Assembly: GCA_964480915.1 (NCBI GenBank)
Contig: CAYZRS010000046.1
Span: 1-41,481, forward strand
DNA length: 41,481 nt
Direction of reading: 5' to 3'
Origin: CAWGCE01 sp964480915
GTDB lineage: Bacteria; Planctomycetota; Planctomycetia; Pirellulales; Pirellulaceae
In this document: positions 32,628 through 41,378 of the stretch, in pieces
How positions within the stretch are numbered: position 1 is the stretch's first letter
Layout of the letters: every line of letters starts with the position of its first letter
Position numbers and translations under genes: made by a program
Notes under the pieces: generated by a model
What the model saw: the letters and a program-made list of their open reading frames with translations, nothing else
Database searches by the model: none
Told to the model about the DNA's origin: nothing

Positions 32628-35279
32628 ATGGGCCTCAGCGAATACCACCAAAAGCGTCAATTCTCGCAGACGCCAGAACCTCAAGGCGATCCTTCGGTCG
32701 ACAGTGCGTCGGCTAATCAGTTTCGTTTCGTCGTGCAAAAACACGATGCGCGCAACTTGCATTACGACCTCCGCCTGGAAATGGACGGAGTACTGCTCAG
32801 CTGGGCCATCCCCAAAGGCCCTAGTCTCGACCCGGCGCAAAAACGACTCGCCATCCATGTCGAAGATCATCCGCTCGAATACCTGCATTTCGAAGGTGTC
32901 ATTCCAAAGGGCGAGTACGGCGGTGGGACCGTGCTGGTTTGGGATACGGGAACCTGGGCGCCAGTCAACGCCAACGGGTATGCCACCGGTGACTTCAAAT
33001 TCGAGCTCGACGGTGAAAAGCTGCAGGGTCGTTGGATGCTGGTCCACACGGGCAAACGGAAGAAGACCAAGCAATGGCTGCTGTTCAAAGAACGTGACGG
33101 AGCTGCCAGAGATCACGCCGAATTCGACGTACTCACGGCATCACCGGCCAGCATCCTCACCGGGCGCACGATCGACCAGGTGGCCGAGCAGGCCGATGCC
33201 GTCTGGCCGGCAGCTGACACCCGGCAAACTCAAGCCACCGTCACGTCACGTCCGGACGGATCGACAGCCACGGCAGATCATTCGGGCCCACTTGGTGAGC
33301 TCACGGCGATACCCGGCAATCGCCGCAGCAAGATGCCATCCAAAATCGCGCCGATGCTACCCACATCGACAAAGAGTGCTCCTACCGGCAATCGCTGGGT
33401 GCACGAAATAAAATACGACGGTTACCGCATGCTGGCTCATATCGAGAACAAACAGGTCCGATTCTTTTCTCGCAATGGCCACGACTGGTCGGACAAATTG
33501 CCCAAGCTGCGCGCCGAACTCGCCCAGCTACCTGTGGAGACGGCCGTGATTGATGGCGAGGTCGCATTCGTCACCGACACGGGGACGACCGACTTCCAGG
33601 CATTGCAAAATACGATTGGTAAGGGCCGCGATCAACAGCTGACCTACTATGCTTTTGACCTGCTCCATCTCGACGGGCACGACCTCACCGGCTGTCAACT
33701 CATTGATCGCAAAGCGGTATTGGCGAACTACGTTCCGCACGAAAAACTACCATCGGTATTGTTCAGCGACCACATTGAGGGCGATGGGCCGATCGTGTTC
33801 CAACAGGCCTGCCAGCTTGGCACCGAGGGCATTGTCTCCAAACTGGCGGCTGGGAAATATGTCGAGGGACGGACGAGCGACTGGCTGAAGAAGAAAGCGT
33901 TCCTGTCCCACGAATTTGTCCTCGGCGGCTATACCGAATCGACCACTAAACAACCGTTTGGCTCGCTCATCGTCGGCGCTCACAATGACGCGGGGGAACT
34001 GATTTACGTCGGTCGTGTGGGCACGGGTTTTAATGCGCGAACGATGGCCGACTTGGCCATGCGATTTGCGCCTTTGGCGACGACGACTTCACCGTTCATC
34101 AATGCGGCCGACTGCAAACCGGATCAACCGGTTCATTGGCTAGAACCCCAGTTGGCCATCGAAGTCGAATACGCGGCGTTTACGCGAGAAAACATCCTGC
34201 GTCATCCTAGCTATCGCGGGCTGCGCGACGACGTCCCGTTGAGCCACATTACGCTCGCGAGCATGCAATCCGGTTCCGTTGCCGCCACCGGCAAGCAGCG
34301 AGTTTCCAGGAAGCGTTCCTCAAAAGCGGCTCCTGGTTCGCCGTCGGCAGCATCGACTCCGAAAGCCGCTGTGCAGCGAGGCGACCTCTCCAAGATTCAA
34401 ATGACGAACCCGGAACGGCTGATGTACCCCTCTGCGGGCGTCACGAAAATTGGCATCGCAACGTATTACGCTCAGGTCGCAGAGAGGATGTTGCCTCACG
34501 TGGTGGACCGCCCACTGGCATTGGTACGCTGCCCTCAAGGGTACGGCGAGAAATGTTTCTTTCAGAAGAGTCGAGCGCAAGGCATGCCCGATTCGCTGCA
34601 GGAAGTGCAAGTCACTACGGCCGGCAAGAAACCGCAGTCGGCGATGATCGTTCGCGACCTGGCCGGTGTCATCAGCCTAGTGCAGTTTAGCGCATTGGAA
34701 ATTCACACTTGGTGCTGCCAAGTCGACCGCCCAGATCGCCCCGACAAGATCATTTTCGATCTGGACCCTGATGAATCGTTACCCTTCGCTCGGGTCGCCT
34801 CCGCGGCGATCTTGCTACGAGACCTGCTGGGCGAATTAGGGCTGGAATCGTTCGTCAAAACGACGGGCGGCAAAGGGCTGCATGTTGTGGTGCCCATCGT
34901 CCGTACGCTGGCTTGGTCAGATGCGAAGCGGTTCGCGTTTCAAATTGGCAAGCAAATGGTCGCCCGCTCGCCTGGTCGGTTTACCACCAGTTCGTCGAAA
35001 CCGGCTCGACGAGGCAAGATCTACATCGACTATTTACGAAACACTTTTGGAGCAACGGCGATTGCGGCCTACTCAACCCGCTCTCGTCCGACAGCATCGG
35101 TCGCCACGCCGATCCATTGGGAGGAAGTCACGACGATCCAAAACGCGGCCGCCTTCACAGTCACGAACTTTCCGCGCAGACTAGAGACGCAACCGGCCGA
35201 CCCCTGGGCCGAGTTGCTCAACACGAAACAGACCATCACGAAAGCGATGCTGCGGGCGGTTGAAATTGAGGGGAATTGA
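32628..35279 (+). CDS. ligD: Multifunctional ATP-dependent DNA ligase LigD
   Basis: An 883-residue protein ordered phosphoesterase-ligase-polymerase. The 3'-phosphoesterase (about 30-165) has H39, H45 and D47 in KHDARNLHYDLRLEMDG. The ligase (about 238-545) has adenylation Lys262 in HEIKYDGYR, then EGIVSK and DWLKKK motifs. The primase-like polymerase (about 585-880) has DLDPD (D711, D713) and third acid Asp801 in YIDYLRN. Linkers at about 200-235 and 553-585 are low-complexity. It fills, trims and seals broken ends together with Ku. PE-first domain order is found in many non-mycobacterial LigDs, whereas mycobacterial LigD is Pol-first. The open frame of the next gene overlaps its 3' end, but the likely start lies downstream. 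Confidence 0.95.
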   Translation: MGLSEYHQKRQFSQTPEPQGDPSVDSASANQFRFVVQKHDARNLHYDLRLEMDGVLLSWAIPKGPSLDPAQKRLAIHVEDHPLEYLHFEGVIPKGEYGGGTVLVWDTGTWAPVNANGYATGDFKFELDGEKLQGRWMLVHTGKRKKTKQWLLFKERDGAARDHAEFDVLTASPASILTGRTIDQVAEQADAVWPAADTRQTQATVTSRPDGSTATADHSGPLGELTAIPGNRRSKMPSKIAPMLPTSTKSAPTGNRWVHEIKYDGYRMLAHIENKQVRFFSRNGHDWSDKLPKLRAELAQLPVETAVIDGEVAFVTDTGTTDFQALQNTIGKGRDQQLTYYAFDLLHLDGHDLTGCQLIDRKAVLANYVPHEKLPSVLFSDHIEGDGPIVFQQACQLGTEGIVSKLAAGKYVEGRTSDWLKKKAFLSHEFVLGGYTESTTKQPFGSLIVGAHNDAGELIYVGRVGTGFNARTMADLAMRFAPLATTTSPFINAADCKPDQPVHWLEPQLAIEVEYAAFTRENILRHPSYRGLRDDVPLSHITLASMQSGSVAATGKQRVSRKRSSKAAPGSPSAASTPKAAVQRGDLSKIQMTNPERLMYPSAGVTKIGIATYYAQVAERMLPHVVDRPLALVRCPQGYGEKCFFQKSRAQGMPDSLQEVQVTTAGKKPQSAMIVRDLAGVISLVQFSALEIHTWCCQVDRPDRPDKIIFDLDPDESLPFARVASAAILLRDLLGELGLESFVKTTGGKGLHVVVPIVRTLAWSDAKRFAFQIGKQMVARSPGRFTTSSSKPARRGKIYIDYLRNTFGATAIAAYSTRSRPTASVATPIHWEEVTTIQNAAAFTVTNFPRRLETQPADPWAELLNTKQTITKAMLRAVEIEGN

Positions 35280-35322
35280 GTTTGTCCTCCTTGATTCAAA
35301 CTTTCGTGTTCGGAACAGCAAG

Positions 35323-36129
35323 ATGCCTTCGCCCAACGAATCCCCCGGCCCCATCGTTGAACTACGCAACGTTTCGTTTGTGAAGCGGGACAAACGTATC
35401 CTGGACGATGTCAGTTGGCGCATCGAACCGGGCACTCACTGGGCAATCCTGGGCCCCAACGGAAGCGGCAAAACGACGCTCATGCGCATCGTCACCGGCT
35501 TGGAGTGGCCCAATGGCGGCGGCACGGTCCACCGCCTGGGGCACCAATTGCAAGATCTGCGGGCGCTCCACCGGAGTATCGGTTGGGTGTCGCATGCGCT
35601 CGCAGCCAGAGTGCCCGCACGAGAAACCGTGCTCAAGCTGGTCGCCTCGGGGCGGGTCGCCGAGCTGGGCCTGCGTCCCCCCATTGCCACCGATGCCACG
35701 CCGCAAGATTTGGAAGACGCGTCTCATTTGATGAATCGTTTGGGCCTTGCCCATTTTGCCGCCCGGACGTTTGTCACGTTATCCCAGGGCGAACAGCAGA
35801 AAGTGCTGTTGGCTCGTGCGCTGATGGCGGCACCGCTGCTCATTGTTCTCGACGAGCCGTGTGCCGGCCTGGACCCGGCGGCCCGTGAGGATTTCCTGAT
35901 GCTTCTGCAGGCGCAGATGACGCCTGGCGGACCGACGCTTTTGCTGGTCACGCACCACGTCGAAGAGATTTTGCCTGGCATTGAACGAACGCTGTTCATG
36001 ATGTCGGGCAAGATCGTCGAGCAGGGTGCAACTCGTGAAGTGATCACGCCACAGCGGATCGCCGAAGCCTATGAGTGTGAACCGCCAGAGCTGATAGAAC
36101 GTCGGGGCCGAGTGTGGCCGGTCTGGTAA
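35323..36129 (+). CDS. Orphan ABC ATPase (YlmA/ModF-like)
   Basis: A 268-residue ABC ATPase with Walker A GPNGSGKT (44-51), signature LSQGEQQKVLLARAL, Walker B LLIVLDEPCAGLDP and switch His in VTHHVEEIL. It begins 43 nt after ligD on the same strand, and there is no membrane partner beside it. The sequence resembles single-domain YlmA-type ATPases. A role in DNA repair would be pure guesswork from location. The start at 35323 avoids overlap with ligD and has a weak GGAACAGCAAG site. Confidence 0.8.
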   Translation: MPSPNESPGPIVELRNVSFVKRDKRILDDVSWRIEPGTHWAILGPNGSGKTTLMRIVTGLEWPNGGGTVHRLGHQLQDLRALHRSIGWVSHALAARVPARETVLKLVASGRVAELGLRPPIATDATPQDLEDASHLMNRLGLAHFAARTFVTLSQGEQQKVLLARALMAAPLLIVLDEPCAGLDPAAREDFLMLLQAQMTPGGPTLLLVTHHVEEILPGIERTLFMMSGKIVEQGATREVITPQRIAEAYECEPPELIERRGRVWPVW

Positions 36130-36146
36130 TCGCGGGGACAGCGGCC

Positions 36147-36182
36147 CAAAGAAAAGCCGCAACGCCCGGCGGCGCTGCGGCT
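36147..36182 (-). terminator. Intrinsic terminator after the FKBP gene
   Basis: On the minus strand the stem AGCCGCA/TGCGGCT (36182-36176 / 36161-36155) with GC-rich inner pairs is followed by TTTCTTT. It lies about 30 nt downstream of the FKBP stop codon; it may also act on the ABC ATPase transcript, though there is no T tract on that strand. Confidence 0.65.
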
Positions 36183-36210
36183 CATGAATCGAAATCGGCT
36201 TTTTCTCGCC

Positions 36211-36702
36211 TTACTTGACGTCCAGCAATTCGACGATGAAGCGCAGCGTCGCGTTGGGTGGAATGGAACCAGGCGAGCCTTGTGCTCCGTAACCGAGTTC
36301 CGAGGGAATCTCTAACTCGATCATGCCACCTTTGGTAACCAGCTGCATGCCTTCCGTCCAGCCCTTAATCACACCATTGAGCTGGAAAGAAATCGGCTCA
36401 CCCCGTTTGTACGAGCTATCAAATTCCCTGCCCTGCGATCCGTCGGCTCCTGCGGGCAACCAGCCTTTGTAATGGACGGTGACCGAACTGGCGTTGTTTG
36501 CTTTCGTTCGGCCGTCACCTGCGCGGAGAATGCGGTACTTAAGTCCGGAAGCAGTTTGCAGAAACGGTTTGTCGGTCATCTTGGTTCCTGATCCTTTGGT
36601 TGCCGATCCACGGTTTCCCGACTGTGCCCACGTCGATTGGATTGCCAATAGACAAACGCAACTGAAGAGAATTCCACGGACAGCGGCTTGACGAATATGC
36701 AT
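36211..36702 (-). CDS. Secreted FKBP-type peptidyl-prolyl isomerase
   Basis: A 163-residue protein: signal peptide (about 1-26, GILFSCVCLLAIQSTWAQ), a short Gly/Ser linker, then one FKBP domain (about 48-163). Family residues are visible: VTVHYKGWLPAGADGSQGREFDSS, GVIKGWTEGMQLVTKGGMIELEIPSELGYG and the final FIVELLDVK. It probably catalyses proline isomerisation during folding of exported proteins, consistent with the other envelope redox and quality-control genes in the window. AAAGG lies 7 nt before the ATG. Confidence 0.93.
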   Translation of the reverse strand: MHIRQAAVRGILFSCVCLLAIQSTWAQSGNRGSATKGSGTKMTDKPFLQTASGLKYRILRAGDGRTKANNASSVTVHYKGWLPAGADGSQGREFDSSYKRGEPISFQLNGVIKGWTEGMQLVTKGGMIELEIPSELGYGAQGSPGSIPPNATLRFIVELLDVK

Positions 36703-36778
36703 CGGATGCCTTTCTTCTGGGAGGTAATATTTGTTCGAAGAGAAGTTAACAGTTCATTCGCCGAACCGACAGGGGCAC

Positions 36779-36805
36779 AAAAAAAGGCCCGCGAAAATGC
36801 GGGCC
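36779..36805 (-). terminator. Intrinsic terminator after the FixJ-like regulator
   Basis: On the minus strand, GGCCCGC/GCGGGCC (36805-36799 / 36792-36786) with a 6-nt loop is followed by TTTTTTT (36785-36779). It starts 28 nt after the stop codon. Confidence 0.9.
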
Positions 36806-36832
36806 CTGTTGAATGCTAGCGACGTCGTTTTG

Positions 36833-37534
36833 TTAAAGCTCTAACATTTCCGCCACGACGATGGCCCGAACCATTTCGGCCGAGCTACCGACACGCAGCT
36901 TCCGGACACAATTGGAGCGATGTTTTTCGATCGTCTTTTCGCTAAGCCCTAACTTGCGAGCAATTCGCTTATTCGAGTAGCCAGTCGCCACCAAGTCGGC
37001 CACTTCACGCTCACGAGGAGAGAGTTGACCTACCAGCTGAGCGTGCTCTGCCGAGATATTCGCATGGCGGACATCAATTCGATTGGTCGCCGTTTTCTCA
37101 GCCGACTTGAAAGCTTCGCGGATCGCATTTTGCAGCGGATCACTGCGAACCGGTTTTTGCAACAATGTCACCGCACCGTTTCGCATGGCCTCAACCGTGA
37201 TTTCGACGTCCGCAAATCCGGTCAAGAAGATGATCGGCAAGTTGTCGCCGCGTGATGTTAACTCGGCCTGCAATTCGATTCCCGACATGCCGTCCATGCG
37301 ATAATCGACGATGGCGCACGAGGGCGTTGCGTCTCGGGCGTGAACTAAGAATGTGCTCGCCGAAGCAAACGTTTCCACTTCGTAGCCAAAGGTCTCGATC
37401 AAACGCCGCATCACGAGACGGAAATTTTGGTCGTCGTCAATGATGTAAACACGTTTCGTACCCGCAGGAAGCGACGATAATCGTTCGGGTTCAGTTGCCA
37501 CGCTAAGTCCAGGATTCGATAGATTCATACTCAT
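36833..37534 (-). CDS. FixJ-like response regulator (receiver plus LuxR-type HTH)
   Basis: A 233-residue two-domain regulator. Receiver (about 26-140): acidic pair in IIDDDQ (Asp33-Asp35), phosphoacceptor Asp77 in IVDYRM, Thr105 and Lys127 in QKPV, so it is complete. The LuxR-type HTH spans about 168-228 (LSPREREVADLVATGYSNKRIARKLGLSEKTIEKHRSNC). It should bind DNA when phosphorylated. No histidine kinase is adjacent, so it is an orphan. AGGAGG lies 10 nt upstream of the ATG at 37534; MNLSNPG six nt later is an alternative start. Confidence 0.92.
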   Translation of the reverse strand: MSMNLSNPGLSVATEPERLSSLPAGTKRVYIIDDDQNFRLVMRRLIETFGYEVETFASASTFLVHARDATPSCAIVDYRMDGMSGIELQAELTSRGDNLPIIFLTGFADVEITVEAMRNGAVTLLQKPVRSDPLQNAIREAFKSAEKTATNRIDVRHANISAEHAQLVGQLSPREREVADLVATGYSNKRIARKLGLSEKTIEKHRSNCVRKLRVGSSAEMVRAIVVAEMLEL

Positions 37535-37954
37535 TTTCCGTAGCCTCCTAACTTCGGGTAAGCACACTCCGTGGAATCCCACGGAGATGGGACCTGCTTG
37601 GCTATTATCCTACCGTATTAGGGGAGTTGCTATGGGATACAACTCGGCCAAAATCATAAAAATATGCGGCAAAATTTTCATGGACGCGCCTCACCATGCT
37701 CTTCGGAATCATGGAAACACCAGCGGTTGAACACGATTCCCCGTTACATGCAGGGCGTTTTTGACTGCTTCCGAGATTCTTAGTAGCGTATATTCTCACT
37801 GGGAAGCCCCAAAGACAAAAGTTTTTCCGATGTCTCATATCGACTAGATAACCCTAGGGCAATCCCTACTGTTGAAGTTGTCGTTCGGCAATCACAAGAA
37901 CCATCCATCGCCCCCTGCACGCCACCACCCAATGCAGTTCATAGGTGGCTCCTT
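37535..37954. other. Divergent intergenic region, AT-rich
   Basis: Between the FixJ-like regulator and the nucleotidyltransferase-HD gene; noticeably AT-rich near 37650-37830. A 77-codon minus-strand frame (37605-37838) has no ribosome-binding site or family. AGGTGG (37943-37948) is the ribosome-binding site of the next gene. Possible promoter boxes are visible (TTGACT, TATATT) but their spacing of 22 nt is too long to trust. Confidence 0.5.
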
Positions 37955-39064
37955 ATGACTCTTTCGAAATTACGGCGTCAAATTGCTTTTGAAGCCGCGC
38001 AGCTGATGTATCGTCGCGAAGAAGCGGAGTACTACCGGGCCAAAATGAAGGCGGCTCGGAGAATCTACAAAGGCTGGGTAAAACCGGTCGACTTGCCGAG
38101 CAACGCCGAGATTCGCGACCAAGTCCAATCGCTCGCTCGCATGCACGAAGGCGCCTCCCGAGACTCGAATTTACGAGACATGAGATTCGAGGCATTGCGG
38201 CTAATGCGACTGCTGGCTCGTTTTAAGCCGCGTCTGATTGGGAGCGTGATGACGGGACATGTTCGACAAGGTTCGGATATCGATTTACACATATTTTCGG
38301 ACAGCACCGAAGCCGTGGCAGCGGCGTTGGAACTCGAAGGAATGCGTTTCGACATCGAACGGAAACATATTCGAAAACATGGAGAAGAACAGGTCTACGT
38401 CCACATTCATATCGCCGACCGCTTTCCGGTCGAACTGACCATTTACCCCGCCAACAAGTCTAGTTACGTATTTAAGAGCTCGATCACGGGCAAGGCGATC
38501 GAACGAGCCAGCGTGGCAGAACTGGAACAACTGCTGGCAAAGCTCTACCCCGATTGTGAAATCTCCGCAACGATTTCGGCTCTGGAAAACCAAGTCGATC
38601 GTTTTCAAGTGTACGAGTCGCTGCTACTGCCTTTGGAAAACGTAAAACAGAGCAAGAAATACCATCCGGAAGGCGATGCGTTGTACCACAGCCTCCAGGT
38701 ATTTGACCTGGCTCGGGACGAATTGCCATACGACGAGGAGTTCCTGCTAGCCGCATTGTTGCACGACGTCGGCAAAGGGATCGATGCCCAAGACCACGTC
38801 ATGTCGGGCCTGGAGGCGTTGGAATCGTATATCAGTGTGCGGACCGCTTGGCTCATTGAGCACCACATGGCGTGCCACGAGATTCATCTCCAAACGATTG
38901 GTCACCGGGCTCATCGCCGTTTGGCCGAGCACGATAGCTATGAAGAGCTGTTGTTACTCGGCGAATGTGACCGTGGCGGCCGCCAGGTGGGTGTCATGAC
39001 CTCCGAGGTCGAAGAAGCGCTTGACTATATTCGGGACCTGGCGCTCATGTGCGACAGCCCCTGA
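37955..39064 (+). CDS. Nucleotidyltransferase-HD hydrolase fusion protein
   Basis: A 369-residue protein. A helical N-terminus (about 1-85) is followed by a pol-beta-type nucleotidyltransferase fold (about 88-200) with GSVMTGHVRQGSDIDLHIF. GS at 96-97 and D108/D110 give the two metal-binding Asp; the third acid is likely Glu160 in FPVEL. A C-terminal HD domain (about 240-365) shows H245, H270-D271 (LLHDVGKG), H281 and D339. tRNA nucleotidyltransferases share this architecture, but the signature motifs of the CCA enzyme are not obvious, so a nucleotide-signalling or nucleotide-transfer role is only an inference. AGGTGG lies 6 nt upstream of the start. Neighbours give no clue. Confidence 0.75.
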   Translation: MTLSKLRRQIAFEAAQLMYRREEAEYYRAKMKAARRIYKGWVKPVDLPSNAEIRDQVQSLARMHEGASRDSNLRDMRFEALRLMRLLARFKPRLIGSVMTGHVRQGSDIDLHIFSDSTEAVAAALELEGMRFDIERKHIRKHGEEQVYVHIHIADRFPVELTIYPANKSSYVFKSSITGKAIERASVAELEQLLAKLYPDCEISATISALENQVDRFQVYESLLLPLENVKQSKKYHPEGDALYHSLQVFDLARDELPYDEEFLLAALLHDVGKGIDAQDHVMSGLEALESYISVRTAWLIEHHMACHEIHLQTIGHRAHRRLAEHDSYEELLLLGECDRGGRQVGVMTSEVEEALDYIRDLALMCDSP

Positions 39065-39278
39065 CAGGCCATAAGTCGGTCACCTGTGCCGAAAAATGCC
39101 GTGGACTGGTCACTTTGTTAATAAGACTCGTCTTCTGGGCGTAACCTCCAATACTGATCGGCTGGGTTTTCGGGCGCCAGTACTGGCCAACCGTTGCCGC
39201 CGGAGCGGTGATTTGCTACTGTCAATTGAGTTAGTCCCGTCAAATTACTTGCATTGTTGCACGAGGAGTTTTGAAGAG

Positions 39279-39950
39279 ATGAAAGCAATCAAACTGATGG
39301 CTGTGTTGGCGATTTTCGCCGCGACGTCGATGACCTGGGCCGATTGTGGCTCATGCGGAGACAAAGAATGTAGCGGCGAAACATGCGCCAGCTCATGTTG
39401 CGAAGAAGCACTCGCAATGTTCCCTAAAATGACATACCGAGTTTCTGAGCACGAAACCTGCTGTGCAGACGCGGCCGCGAAATTGGCCGCGGATCACGAT
39501 GGCGAATCGATCAAGTTTGTCGTCGCGGAAAAAGTTTACGAAGATAAGGCAGAAGCAATGACCGCTTTGGCGGAAGTTGCTGAAAAGTTCGTTGCCGATT
39601 TTTCTGAGCCACACACTTGCCAAGTAAGCGGCACCACGTCGATCGCTGGCAAGTCGCTGAAGTGCAGCGATACGGCTGGCAAGATGGCAAGCACCATCAA
39701 AGAAGCCATCAAGACCGTCAGCATGACTTACAAAGTTGGTGACGAAACTTGCAGCTGCCCAACCAAGGCTGCTGAAATGGCCAAAGAAGCTGGCACCCAC
39801 CAACACTTCGTTGTCGGTGGTGAAGAGACTTGCTGCAACATCGACGCTCGCGTCAAGCTGGCTGCAGCCAAGTACAAAGCTGCTCTGGAAGCTCTTGCTT
39901 CGCTCGAAGCTCCTGCGGAAGAAACGGCTGCTGCTGGTACCGAATCGTAA
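39279..39950 (+). CDS. Secreted Cys-rich protein with internal duplication
   Basis: A 223-residue exported protein: signal peptide (about 1-21), a Cys-rich spacer (C23, C26, C31, C36, C40, C41), then two related segments. Repeat A (about 51-108) opens MTYRVSEHETCC and contains KFVVAEK; repeat B (about 149-207) opens MTYKVGDETCSC and contains HFVVGGEETCC. The pair KAAEMA/DAAAKLA is shared too, and 14 Cys are present. I do not know a named family, though this MTYKV...ETC[SC]C pattern recurs in planctomycete secreted proteins. Metal or thiol binding is a guess. A longer frame from 39096 would add 61 residues before the signal peptide; GAGGAG and GAAGAG lie upstream of the chosen ATG. Confidence 0.75.
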   Translation: MKAIKLMAVLAIFAATSMTWADCGSCGDKECSGETCASSCCEEALAMFPKMTYRVSEHETCCADAAAKLAADHDGESIKFVVAEKVYEDKAEAMTALAEVAEKFVADFSEPHTCQVSGTTSIAGKSLKCSDTAGKMASTIKEAIKTVSMTYKVGDETCSCPTKAAEMAKEAGTHQHFVVGGEETCCNIDARVKLAAAKYKAALEALASLEAPAEETAAAGTES

Positions 39951-39981
39951 GCTGCGATTTCCATCGTCTTGAATCAATAAG

Positions 39982-40014
39982 GCGTTCGGCTGCACTGCAG
40001 CCGAACGCTTTTTT
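39982..40014 (+). terminator. Strong intrinsic terminator after the Cys-rich gene
   Basis: A perfect 12-bp stem GCGTTCGGCTGC (39982-39993) / GCAGCCGAACGC (39997-40008) with loop ACT, followed by TTTTTT. Confidence 0.95.
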
Positions 40015-40046
40015 CGTGTCGTCTCGTTTCTCGTTACAGGACTCGT

Positions 40047-40757
40047 TTAGCAGTCGCCAAACAATGGTCGCTGGCTGAGATCGGCATCTTGGTAATCGGG
40101 TCCGCTGCGTGGGTCATCCAGCCCCCACTTCTTCTTCGCCTCCAACAGCTCGCGCACTTGTCCATTTGTCAGCAATTGGGGTGCCCCCAAGCTTTGGCTG
40201 AGCAGCAACGTCCGGCAATAGGCGTCAAGGATTTCCGCCCACCACAGCGCCTGCTCGACCGACTCGCCAAAACTAACCGTTCCATGGTTCGCCAAAACAA
40301 TAATGTTGGTCTGGTCGATAAACGGCCCGATCGCAGCGGCAAGTTGCGGTGTCCCAGTCAACGCGTAAGGAGCGGTCGGCACTTCGCCAAGGAACAGCTC
40401 CACTTCTGGCATGATACAAGCAGGAATCGGTGTCCCGGTCATCCCAAAGGCATTCACGTGAGGCGGATGACAATGCAAGACACTTTGCACGTCGGCCCGC
40501 CGACGATACACCTCAAGATGCACCAACACTTCGCTAGACATCTTGCGACGGCCACCGACCTGCTTTCCATCCATGGTCACGGTGCACAGATCGTCAGGCT
40601 CCATATGGCCCTTGCAAATCAGCGTCGGCGTACAGAGAATTTCATGCTCATGGAGCCGTACCGAGATGTTTCCATCACTGGCGGCCACCAGCTGCCGCTG
40701 GTAAAGCCGCTGACCGATGTCGCAAATTTGCTCTCGAAGCTGGGCAGGCGTATTCAT
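40047..40757 (-). CDS. Class II aldolase/adducin-family protein
   Basis: A 236-residue class II aldolase of the fuculose/ribulose-phosphate type. DGNIS (about 28-32) fits the phosphate-binding region; Glu76 in SSE is the catalytic acid; His95 and His97 (VLHCHPPH) and His158 (LANHG) are zinc ligands. It likely cleaves or epimerises a sugar phosphate; the substrate cannot be read from sequence. The start at 40757 matches family N-termini and has CGGACGAG just upstream; in-frame ATGs at 40799 and 40814 would add residues. It sits alone between the Cys-rich gene and the GNAT gene. Confidence 0.85.
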   Translation of the reverse strand: MNTPAQLREQICDIGQRLYQRQLVAASDGNISVRLHEHEILCTPTLICKGHMEPDDLCTVTMDGKQVGGRRKMSSEVLVHLEVYRRRADVQSVLHCHPPHVNAFGMTGTPIPACIMPEVELFLGEVPTAPYALTGTPQLAAAIGPFIDQTNIIVLANHGTVSFGESVEQALWWAEILDAYCRTLLLSQSLGAPQLLTNGQVRELLEAKKKWGLDDPRSGPDYQDADLSQRPLFGDC

Positions 40758-40880
40758 GAACTCGTCCGTCGAAACGGGTGTCAATTTTATTCGGCGCATC
40801 GAACAGAGCCTCACTGTCGGCCCACGGAGCGGTTAGTCTAGCCCTTTTCCGATCGATTCGCAGCTGGAGTCTTCCCACCC

Positions 40881-41378
40881 GTGACTGTCGTCCGCTACGC
40901 GAAGCAGATAGCAACGGAGCCCAGCACGGCTCCCATGCGTGGAATTGAGACCAGGTGCTTTCGCAGCGGCGACGAGTCGGCCTGGCTGGCCTTGCGAGAA
41001 TCGGCGATGTCCGGGCAGGTTGCCGCAGGACGATCGTGGACGGCTTCAGATTTCCTTCGCGAGTTCACAGCGAAGGCTCATTTTGATCCAAGCCGGATGT
41101 GGCTGGCGGAAACGACCGATGCCCAAGGCACACAGTTGGCAGGTGCCATCTACCTTTGCCTTGAATCTCAGCCAGCGCGGAAAGCGGCGTCGATCCAGTG
41201 GCTGCTGGTCGCACCGCGATATCAAAGGCAAGGCATCGGCAGCCACTTGCTGACCTTGGCCGAGTCGTCTGCCTGGCATGCCGGCCATCGACTCCTATCG
41301 CTGGAAACGCTGTCGATATGGCAGGCGGCTTGCCGCTTCTACGAATCGTCTGGCTACTCGGTAGCGTCGTCAGCGTAA
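40881..41378 (+). CDS. GNAT-family N-acetyltransferase
   Basis: A 165-residue acetyltransferase. GNAT motif A is visible in WLLVAPRYQRQGIGSHLLTLAE (Q-R-Q-G-I-G pyrophosphate-binding loop), and the C-terminal ACRFYESSGY matches motif B. The acceptor substrate is unknown. The start is uncertain: GTG at 40881 (GGAG 11 nt upstream) or ATG at 40935 (MRGIETRC). It is divergent from the aldolase gene. Confidence 0.8.
   Translation: MTVVRYAKQIATEPSTAPMRGIETRCFRSGDESAWLALRESAMSGQVAAGRSWTASDFLREFTAKAHFDPSRMWLAETTDAQGTQLAGAIYLCLESQPARKAASIQWLLVAPRYQRQGIGSHLLTLAESSAWHAGHRLLSLETLSIWQAACRFYESSGYSVASSA

Noticed and set aside
37748..37797. TTGACT...TATATT pair resembling a promoter upstream of the nucleotidyltransferase-HD gene
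   Set aside because: The spacing of about 22 nt is outside the usual 16-18 nt, so it is probably coincidental.
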